From an uncultured bacterium (GTDB lineage: Bacteria > Planctomycetota > Planctomycetia > Pirellulales > UBA1268), in NCBI GenBank assembly GCA_937959175.1, contig CALGAS010000313.1, positions 1-29,718 of the forward strand: DNA of 29,718 nucleotides, in the 5' to 3' direction. This document shows, piece by piece, positions 23,906-29,718 of the stretch. How positions within the stretch are numbered: position 1 is the first letter of the stretch; each line of letters opens with the position of its first letter. The translations under genes were made by a program, and so were the position numbers. Below the pieces are notes generated by a model. It did not search any database. It had not been told where the DNA came from and saw nothing but the letters and a program-made list of their open reading frames with translations.

Positions 23906-25618
23906 ATGACACCGTCCGCAACGCAGGCTGCCGAGTCGCCGCTCTCGCCAGCCGACGAGGAGCAGCTGGCGGAACTCGTCGAGGTGCTTTCCGAGGCCCG
24001 GGGCGGAGAGGCTGTCAGGCTGCTTGATGAGCAGGCCGCCAGTCATCCGCGGCTGGCGAGCCATCTCCGCGAACTCTTCGCTGCGATGTCGATGGCCGAC
24101 GCCGTGGCGGAGGCCTCGACCATTCTCGAGCCGTCCGGATCGCATGCGGCTGCCGATCGTGCCGTGCCGTTGCCCGCGGGCTCATTCGTTCCCGGAGTGA
24201 CGCCGCTGCCGGCGTCGTTCGACGACTACGAACTGCTCGATGAGATCGGACGGGGCGGGATGGGCATCGTCTACCGTGCCCGCCAGAAGAGCCTCGGCCG
24301 AATCGTGGCGGTCAAGATGCTCTTGCGTCGCGACCTGGCCACCGCCGCCGATCTGGCCCGCTTCCGGAGCGAGGCCGAGGCTGCCGCCCGGCTCGACCAC
24401 CCGGGAATCGTCTCGATCTTCGAGGTGGGCGAGTGCGGCGGACATCCCTTCTACAGCATGCGATACATCGAGGGCACGACGCTCGCCAAGCGGCTCGCCG
24501 AAGGGCCTGTGCCCCTCCGGGAAACGGCCGGGCTGCTGGCCAAGGTGGCGGAGGCGGTCGACGCGGCCCATCACAGGGGCGTGCTCCACCGGGACCTCAA
24601 GCCCTCCAACATCCTGATCGACGCTGCCGGCGAGCCGCATGTGTCCGACTTCGGCCTGGCCAAGCGGATCGAGCAGGATCAGAGCATGACGCACACCGGA
24701 GCCATCCTCGGCACTCCCTGCTACATGTCGCCCGAGCAGGCCGCCGGCAGCCGGGGTGATGTCGGACCGACCAGCGATGTCTGGAGCCTGGGGGCGATTC
24801 TCTATCAGATGCTCACCGGCCGCCCCCCCTTCCAGGCTGCCAATGCGATGGACACGCTCCTGGCGGTGCTCGAGAGCGATCCGCCCGTGCCCCGCTCGCT
24901 CGATCCGGGCGTCGACCGCGACCTCGAGCTGATCGCGCTGAAGAGCCTTCAGAAGCCGCAGGATCTCCGCTACGCCTCCGCCGGTGGACTTGCCGCCGAC
25001 CTGCGGGCCTTCCTCGCCGGCGAGCCGGTTGCCGCCCGCCGGGGCGGCCTCTTCGACATCGCCTCGCGGCTCTTTCGCGAGACCCATCACGCGACGGTCC
25101 TCGAGAACTGGGGCCTGCTCTGGATGTGGCACTCGGTGGTGATCCTGACGCTCTGCGTGGTCACCGACGTGCTGGCCTGGCGGGACATCACCAGCCGCTG
25201 GCCGTATGTCGTGCTCTGGGGCGGCGGGCTGGCCGTCTGGGCACCGATCTTCTGGGCTCTCCGTCATCGGACCGGCCCGGTGACGGCGGTCGAGCGGCAG
25301 ATCGCCCATATCTGGGGAGGCAGCGTGATCGCCAGCGTGATGCTGTTCTGGGTCGAGGGGCTGTTGCGAGATTCCGACGGCCAGCCGCTCGCGGTCCTCA
25401 CGCTCTCGCCGGTGCTGGCGCTCTTGGCCGGCATCGTGTTCTTCGCCAAAGCGGGCATTCTCTCGGGCGTGTTCTACATCCAGGCGGCGGTCCTGTTTGC
25501 CACGTCCCTCGTGATGTGCCTGGTGCCCGCCTGGCAGCATGTGATCTTTGGCCTGGTCAGCGCGGCCTGCTTCTTCATCCCGGGCCTGAAGTATGAGCGG
25601 CAGCGGGGTCATCGGTGA
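23906..25618 (+). CDS. Membrane Ser/Thr protein kinase
   Basis: A 570-residue kinase. An N-terminal helical region (about 1-105, with LLDEQAASHPRLASHLRELF) precedes a complete Hanks-type kinase domain (about 106-375): GRGGMG loop (115-120), VAVK (K137), catalytic loop HRDLKPSN (D230), DFG (248-250), GTPCYMSPEQ and DVWSLGAILYQMLTGRPPF. The C-terminal 190 residues carry about six hydrophobic segments (for example VVILTLCVVTDVLAW, VVLWGGGLAVWAPIFWAL, VFYIQAAVLFATSLVMCLV), so the kinase faces the cytoplasm and is held in the membrane without a large outer sensor domain. It follows the ECF sigma gene and overlaps the next gene by GTGA. The sigma factor or the propeller protein is a plausible partner (inference). 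The ribosome site is weak. Confidence 0.93.
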   Translation: MTPSATQAAESPLSPADEEQLAELVEVLSEARGGEAVRLLDEQAASHPRLASHLRELFAAMSMADAVAEASTILEPSGSHAAADRAVPLPAGSFVPGVTPLPASFDDYELLDEIGRGGMGIVYRARQKSLGRIVAVKMLLRRDLATAADLARFRSEAEAAARLDHPGIVSIFEVGECGGHPFYSMRYIEGTTLAKRLAEGPVPLRETAGLLAKVAEAVDAAHHRGVLHRDLKPSNILIDAAGEPHVSDFGLAKRIEQDQSMTHTGAILGTPCYMSPEQAAGSRGDVGPTSDVWSLGAILYQMLTGRPPFQAANAMDTLLAVLESDPPVPRSLDPGVDRDLELIALKSLQKPQDLRYASAGGLAADLRAFLAGEPVAARRGGLFDIASRLFRETHHATVLENWGLLWMWHSVVILTLCVVTDVLAWRDITSRWPYVVLWGGGLAVWAPIFWALRHRTGPVTAVERQIAHIWGGSVIASVMLFWVEGLLRDSDGQPLAVLTLSPVLALLAGIVFFAKAGILSGVFYIQAAVLFATSLVMCLVPAWQHVIFGLVSAACFFIPGLKYERQRGHR

Positions 25619-26937
25619 CGACCGCTCCGCCGCCCCACCGTCGATGGTCGAGCACTGGCCGATGGTCTCGGCTCGGCCAGGCTTGTCCGTGCGGCTGGCT
25701 GTGGCCGTTTGTGGCCCTGTGGCTGACGAGCCCGCCGGCCCGGTCCGGCGACTGGCCGCAGATCCTTGGACCCGAGCGACGTGCGCACGCCGCTGCCGAT
25801 GAACGCGTGGCCGCGTCCTGGCCTGCCGCCGGGCCGGCGGTGGTCTGGTCCCGGGAGGTCGGGGCAGGCTATGCCGGAGTCGCCGTGGCTGACGGGCGGG
25901 TCTACCTGTTTCAGCGGGTCGCCGACCGCGAGCTTGTCGAGGCCCTCGACGCGGCCACCGGCAAGCCAGTCTGGAAGGACGCCGGCCATCCAACCCGGTT
26001 TCGGCCGCAGGTCGGCGGGGGCGACGGCCCCTTGTGCGTGCCGGTCGTTGCCGGAAGCCGGCTGGTCATCTTCGGGGCCTCCGGCACGCTCGCCTGCCTC
26101 GACGCCGCCACCGGGCGAAGACAGTGGACCCGCGAGACCCACCGCGACTTCGCCGCGCCGGAGGGCTACTTCGGGGCCGGCTCGACGCCGCTGGTCATCG
26201 GGGAGCGGGTGATCGTCAACGTCGGCGGGGCCAGGCAGGAGGCGGGCCTGGTCGCCTTTGATCTGGCAACGGGCGAGACGGCCTGGCAGACGCTCGCTGA
26301 CGCGGCGAGCTACTCGGCCCCGGTGGCGGTCGACGTGGCAGGCCGGCCGCACGTGCTGGCCGTGACGAGGCTGACCTGCCTGCTGGTCGATGCCGAAACC
26401 GGCGAGATTCGCTGGCAGTTTCGCTTCGGCCAACGGGGGCCGACGGTCAACGCCGCCACGCCTGTTCTATTGTCAAAAGACCGGCTGTTGATCACCGCTG
26501 CCTACGGGATCGGCTCGGTCTGCGCCGACTTCGATGCCGCGTCTGCCCAGCCGATCTGGGAAGGCATCGATTCGCTGGCGACGCAGTACTGCACGCCGAT
26601 CCTCCTCGATGGGCAACTCTATGCGATCGACGGCCGCGACGACATTCCGCCGGCTCGCTTTCGATGCCTCGATCCGGCGACGGGCCGCGTCCGCTGGAGC
26701 GAGCCCGCCTTCGGCTACGGCACGCTCCTGGCTGCCGACGGAAAACTGCTCGTCGCCAAGACCAACGGTGAACTGCTCTTGGTCGAGCCCGATCCCGAGG
26801 AGTTGAAGGTCCTCGCCCGCTGCCGGCCCTTCGGCGACGCCCTCGCCGGAGCGATTCGGGCCCTGCCGGCTTTGGCCAACGGCCGGCTCTACCTCCGCGA
26901 CGACCGCCAGTTGCTCTGCCTCGACGTCGGTCGGTGA
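25615..26937 (+). CDS. Secreted PQQ-like beta-propeller protein
   Basis: A 440-residue exported protein. A hydrophobic segment (about 28-40) after a basic N-terminus is followed by DWPQILGPERR (46-56), a typical start of planctomycete PQQ-like propeller proteins. Repeats of the form 'VEALDAATGKPVWK', 'ACLDAATGRRQWTR', 'VAFDLATGETAWQ' and 'RCLDPATGRVRWSE' mark the blades of a seven- or eight-bladed propeller. No enzyme residues are evident, so it is likely a binding or scaffold protein in the periplasm. Its GTG start overlaps the kinase stop (GTGA), giving translational coupling, and this link suggests it may feed a signal to the kinase (inference). It ends 4 bp before the convergent cdd gene. 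The N-terminus is long for a signal peptide and the start could be further in. Confidence 0.87.
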   Translation: MTTAPPPHRRWSSTGRWSRLGQACPCGWLWPFVALWLTSPPARSGDWPQILGPERRAHAAADERVAASWPAAGPAVVWSREVGAGYAGVAVADGRVYLFQRVADRELVEALDAATGKPVWKDAGHPTRFRPQVGGGDGPLCVPVVAGSRLVIFGASGTLACLDAATGRRQWTRETHRDFAAPEGYFGAGSTPLVIGERVIVNVGGARQEAGLVAFDLATGETAWQTLADAASYSAPVAVDVAGRPHVLAVTRLTCLLVDAETGEIRWQFRFGQRGPTVNAATPVLLSKDRLLITAAYGIGSVCADFDAASAQPIWEGIDSLATQYCTPILLDGQLYAIDGRDDIPPARFRCLDPATGRVRWSEPAFGYGTLLAADGKLLVAKTNGELLLVEPDPEELKVLARCRPFGDALAGAIRALPALANGRLYLRDDRQLLCLDVGR

Positions 26938-26941
26938 CCGG

Positions 26942-27361
26942 TCAACCCTTGAGCGAGTCGGCCCCGAAGGGCCGCGGCAGGAAGTCGGCCAGCCGGAAGG
27001 TGCCCCGGCCGTCGATCTCGATCACCGTGTCGGCCGTGCCAAACTCGGCAATCACCTGCAGGCAGGCCCCGCAGGGGGCTATTTTTGCCACGAGCATGCC
27101 GTCGCGGTCGCGGCAGGTGAGGGCGACCTGCACCAGCCGGCGGCCTCCGGCGGCGACGCCGGCGAAGATCGCCGACCGCTCGCCGCAGATCGTCAGGCCG
27201 TAGGAGCCGTTTTCGACGTTCGCTCCGACGAAGGGCCCCGGGCACTCCGCGAACACGACCGCCGCCCCGACCCGCCAGCCGGAATAGGGCGAATAGGCGT
27301 GGGCAGCCACCTCGCGGGCGCGGGCGACAAGTTCGCTCGGGGCTGGCGACGTGCCGGACAT
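26942..27361 (-). CDS. cdd: Cytidine deaminase
   Basis: A 139-residue cytosolic zinc enzyme converting cytidine and deoxycytidine to uridine and deoxyuridine in pyrimidine salvage. The zinc ligands C59, C97 and C100 and the catalytic E61 are present (CGERSA and PCGACLQ). AYSPYSGWRVGAAV and NVENGSYG bind substrate in this family. It is of the short, tetrameric type. Two oddities: the usual CAER is CGER, and the Arg after PCGAC is Leu101. The C59-C97 spacing is about five residues longer than in B. subtilis Cdd. The start at 27361 has no ribosome site, and a -10 box lies only 9 bp upstream. The phosphorylase and upp genes nearby use its products. Confidence 0.93.
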   Translation of the reverse strand: MSGTSPAPSELVARAREVAAHAYSPYSGWRVGAAVVFAECPGPFVGANVENGSYGLTICGERSAIFAGVAAGGRRLVQVALTCRDRDGMLVAKIAPCGACLQVIAEFGTADTVIEIDGRGTFRLADFLPRPFGADSLKG

Positions 27362-27369
27362 ACAACGTC

Positions 27370-27375
27370 ACTATA
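27370..27375 (-). promoter_or_regulatory. -10 box of cdd, implying a near-leaderless transcript
   Basis: TATAGT on the minus strand (5 of 6) predicts a start at about 27363, two bases before the cdd ATG. No Shine-Dalgarno is present, in keeping with leaderless translation. The -35 match is poor. Confidence 0.4.
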
Positions 27376-27479
27376 CACGTCGGAGAACGCCGGCCTCAGT
27401 CCCCAGCCCGGTCCCCTCCCCTGCCAAGCCGCCCTGGCGGGTATGCTGCCGTTCCTCTCGTCTCCCCTCGTGGATGCCC

Positions 27480-28115
27480 ATGTCTGCCGCCCACATCTCG
27501 ACCCATCCGCTCGTCGCCCACCACGTCTGCACGCTCCGCGATCCGGCCACCAAGCCGTCGGAGTTTCGCCGGGTGGTCCGGCAACTCACCAGGCTCGTCG
27601 CCGTCGAGGCGACCGCCGGCCTGCCGACCGAGGAGGTCGTCGCAGCCACGCCCCTCGGCGAGGCGGCTGGGCGGCGGCTCACCGACCGGATCGCGATCGT
27701 GCCGATCCTGCGGGCCGGCCTCGGGATGGCCGACGGCCTCCTCGAGCTCATGCCCGACGCCGAGGTCTGGCACGTCGGCCTCTACCGCGACGAGGTCACG
27801 CTCCAGCCCAAGGAGTACTACAACAAGCTGCCCAAGAAGCTCGATGCCAGCGTGGCGATCGTGGTCGACCCGATGCTCGCCACCGGCGGCTCGGCGGTGC
27901 GGACCTGCGAGATCCTCAAGGCGGTCGGGATTCCGCGGATCGTGTTCGTGGCCCTGATCGCCTCGCCCGAGGGCGTCGAGACGCTCTCCCGCGGCATCCC
28001 CGGCGTGGCGATCCACGTCGCGGCCCTCGACGACGGGCTCAACGACGTCGGCTACATTGTGCCCGGCCTGGGCGATGCCGGCGACCGGCAGTTCGGCACG
28101 GTTCCGGCCGATTGA
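27480..28115 (+). CDS. upp: Uracil phosphoribosyltransferase
   Basis: A 211-residue cytosolic enzyme making UMP from uracil and PRPP. Motifs are PILRAGLGM (75-83), YRDE (102-105), the PRPP-binding loop DPMLATGGSA (130-139) and the uracil-binding GDAGDRQFGT (198-207). The length is normal for Upp. The ATG at 27480 gives a good N-terminus; an ATG two codons earlier (27474) is equally possible, and no strong ribosome site favours either. It starts 118 bp from the divergent cdd start and lies 59 nt before the phosphorylase gene, with which it probably forms an operon. Confidence 0.95.
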   Translation: MSAAHISTHPLVAHHVCTLRDPATKPSEFRRVVRQLTRLVAVEATAGLPTEEVVAATPLGEAAGRRLTDRIAIVPILRAGLGMADGLLELMPDAEVWHVGLYRDEVTLQPKEYYNKLPKKLDASVAIVVDPMLATGGSAVRTCEILKAVGIPRIVFVALIASPEGVETLSRGIPGVAIHVAALDDGLNDVGYIVPGLGDAGDRQFGTVPAD

Positions 28116-28174
28116 CAGGCAGTCGCGGCGTCCATCATTCCTCCGACGAGCAGGCGGCCAGGAGCCACCCGACC

Positions 28175-29485
28175 ATGCGAGCCGTCGATCTGATCCGCCG
28201 CAAGCGGGACGGCGGCGAACTCTCCCCGGACGAGATCACCTTCCTCGTCGAGGGGCTCACCGACGGCGTCGTGCCCACCTACCAGTGGGCGGCCCTGGCA
28301 ATGGCGATCCTCTGGCGGGGGATGACGGCCGACGAGACTGCCGCCCTCGTCGAGGCGATGCTCCACTCTGGGACGGTGCTCGACCTCTCCGACATCCCCG
28401 GCCCCAAGGTCGACAAGCATTCGACCGGCGGCGTTGGCGACAAGACCAGCCTGATTCTGGCGCCGGTCGCCGCCGCCTGCGGCGTGACGGTACCGATGGT
28501 CTCCGGCCGCGGCCTCGGCCACACCGGCGGCACGCTCGACAAGCTCGAGAGCATCCCCGGCTTCCGGATCGACCTCGATTTGGCCGCCTACCGACAGGTG
28601 GCCCGGGAGTGCGGGCTCGTCTTGATCGGCCAGACCGCCGAGATCGCCCCGGCCGATCGCCTCCTCTACGCCCTCCGCGACGCCACCGCCACCGTCGAGA
28701 GCATCCCGCTGATCACCGCCTCGATCCTCTCAAAAAAGCTCGCCGAGGGGATCGATGCCCTCGTGCTCGACGTCAAATGCGGCGACGGCGCCTTCATGAG
28801 CCGGATCGAAGATGCCCGGGCCCTGGCCGAGAGCATGACGAGCATCGGCCGGGCCCTCGGTAAGCCGGTCCAGGCGGTGCTGACGAGCATGGACGCGCCG
28901 CTGGGCCGGGCGGTGGGCAACGCGCTGGAGGTATCCGAGTGTGTCGCCTGCCTTCATGGCGACGGCCCCGCCGACCTGATGGAGGTCTCGCTCGAGCTGG
29001 CCGCCGAGATGCTCCTGGCGGGCGGCGTGGCCAGGCACCGCGACGAGGCCCTCGACCGCTGCCGCTGCGCGATCGCCGACGGCTCGGCCCTGGAGCGGTT
29101 TCGCAGGGTCGTCGCGGCCCAGGGGGGCGACGGGCGGGTCTGCGACGAGCCGGACAAGGTGCTTCCCCGCGCCGAGTGCGTGGAGGTCGTGCGGGCCGAG
29201 CAGAGCGGCTACGTGCATGAGCTCAAGGCCTTCGCGGTCGGCCAGGCCTCGATGCTCCTGGGGGCCGGCCGGCGGACGGCCGAGGACGCGGTCGACCCGG
29301 CGGCCGGGATCATCATCCACCATGCCGTCGGCGATCCCGTCTCGGCCGGTAACGGGCTCGCCGAACTCCACTTCAACTCGCCATTTGCCGCGGCGGTGCC
29401 GGAGGCGGTGGCGCTCTTTCGCTCCGCGGTCACGATCGCGGCTGAGCCACCGGCGCCCCGCCCGCTCATCCTCGAACGGCTCTGA
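28175..29485 (+). CDS. deoA: Thymidine / pyrimidine-nucleoside phosphorylase
   Basis: A 436-residue cytosolic enzyme that splits pyrimidine nucleosides with phosphate into base and (deoxy)ribose 1-phosphate. The start of the alpha domain (RAVDLIRRKRDGGELSPDE), the phosphate-binding KHSTGGVGDKTS (81-92) and the family signature SGRGLGHTGGTLDKLE (110-125) are intact, as are LITASILSKKLAEG and DVKCGDGAFM. Several blocks read closer to E. coli DeoA than to Bacillus Pdp, but substrate range (thymidine only or also uridine) cannot be told by eye. GGAG lies ten bases before the ATG. The uracil it releases is the substrate of the adjacent upp. Confidence 0.93.
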   Translation: MRAVDLIRRKRDGGELSPDEITFLVEGLTDGVVPTYQWAALAMAILWRGMTADETAALVEAMLHSGTVLDLSDIPGPKVDKHSTGGVGDKTSLILAPVAAACGVTVPMVSGRGLGHTGGTLDKLESIPGFRIDLDLAAYRQVARECGLVLIGQTAEIAPADRLLYALRDATATVESIPLITASILSKKLAEGIDALVLDVKCGDGAFMSRIEDARALAESMTSIGRALGKPVQAVLTSMDAPLGRAVGNALEVSECVACLHGDGPADLMEVSLELAAEMLLAGGVARHRDEALDRCRCAIADGSALERFRRVVAAQGGDGRVCDEPDKVLPRAECVEVVRAEQSGYVHELKAFAVGQASMLLGAGRRTAEDAVDPAAGIIIHHAVGDPVSAGNGLAELHFNSPFAAAVPEAVALFRSAVTIAAEPPAPRPLILERL

Positions 29486-29486
29486 A

Positions 29487-29505
29487 CCGTTCACCACCAC
29501 GCCCA
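29487..29505 (+). repeat. Fragment of the dispersed element tail
   Basis: CCGTTCACCACCAC followed by GCCCA, directly after the phosphorylase stop codon, repeats the tail motif of element copies 2 and 3 but without its own GC hairpin. It lies about 95 bp from copy 3 in the same orientation. It may be a decayed or partial copy. Confidence 0.5.
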
Positions 29506-29576
29506 GGGCGGATTTCACCTCGTGCGGGCTCACCCCTCGCGAACCCGTATTCCACTGGCACGCGTGTTACCGCAAT

Positions 29577-29700
29577 AAAAGCCCCCCGGCGCGAGCCGGG
29601 GGGACGGCGGCCCATTGGGCCATCCCGGTCCCCGGAAGCACAAATACCCGTTCACCACCACCGCGCCCAATCCGCGATCACCACCACTCCATCAACGGAC
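29577..29700 (-). repeat. Dispersed 3'-UTR-like element, copy 3
   Basis: It has AAAA, the same GC stem-loop, GACGGCGG, a second stem that here is GCCC-ATT-GGGC, then CCCGTTCACCACCACC, CGCCCAATCCGCGATCACCA and a Pro/His-like CAACGG block. By analogy with copies 1 and 2, a minus-strand gene should end just beyond the right edge of the window (prediction). Confidence 0.78.
29582..29603 (-). terminator. Intrinsic terminator, copy 3
   Basis: Arms CCCCCCGGC (29582-29590) and GCCGGGGGG (29595-29603) with a 4-nt loop. On the minus strand the stem is followed by CTTTTATTG. It should end a minus-strand transcript entering from the right. On the plus strand it could also slow transcription from the phosphorylase gene, but no T-run follows in that direction. 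Confidence 0.65.
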
Positions 29701-29718
29701 CATCAACGGGCCTCCCGG

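Noticed and set aside
24182..25993. A 603-codon minus-strand frame over the kinase and propeller genes
   Set aside because: It is antisense to intact kinase motifs and shows no domain, so it is a codon-bias shadow.

Overview
The window looks like chromosomal DNA of a high-GC planctomycete, probably of the Pirellulales type (inference). The grounds are two very large secreted proteins ending in PEP-CTERM tails, a protein with an N-terminal LEPR-XLL signature, dockerin-like EF-hand repeats of the 'VFDL' type, sulfatases, an ECF sigma factor paired with a membrane Ser/Thr kinase, and a type III glutamine synthetase. No rRNA, tRNA, CRISPR array, transposase or integrase was seen.

Layout, left to right. 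(1) 1-441: a GC-rich hairpin element and an 83-residue acidic protein on the minus strand. (2) 820-12340, the surface block: a secreted GH13-type glycosidase with dockerin and PEP-CTERM parts (+), a 1796-residue beta-strand-repeat PEP-CTERM protein (-), and a LEPR-XLL protein built of two beta-propellers (-). The first two genes converge and overlap by 31 bp, so that both basic C-terminal tails are written in the same DNA. (3) 12548-13562: a two-gene toxin-antitoxin-like unit, an RHH-nucleotidyltransferase fusion followed by a HEPN protein, with a dyad centred on the first start codon. (4) 13790-16449: two sulfatase domains in one reading frame, the second broken by an internal out-of-frame deletion. 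(5) 16466-21025: ApbE flavin transferase (-), a conserved unknown protein (+), rsmG (-) and glnN (-). (6) 21220-22932: a secreted PDZ/S41 protease (-). (7) 23173-26937: an apparent operon of ECF sigma factor, membrane Ser/Thr kinase and secreted PQQ-like propeller protein (+). (8) 26942-29485: pyrimidine salvage, cdd (-), upp and a thymidine/pyrimidine-nucleoside phosphorylase (+).

Three copies of a roughly 120-bp element recur at 14-136, 21076-21195 and 29577-29700. Each has the same 9-bp G/C stem with a 4-nt loop. Read on the minus strand, two copies have a T-run after the stem, and the two copies whose neighbours are visible lie downstream of minus-strand genes. They are best read as a family of 3'-UTR terminator cassettes.

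The most interesting candidates are the RHH-MNT/HEPN unit with its start-centred operator and apparently leaderless transcript, the back-to-back PEP-CTERM genes with shared tail DNA, the terminator-cassette family, and the decayed double sulfatase. Functional calls rest on motifs read by eye. Promoters are hexamer matches only and should be treated as hypotheses.
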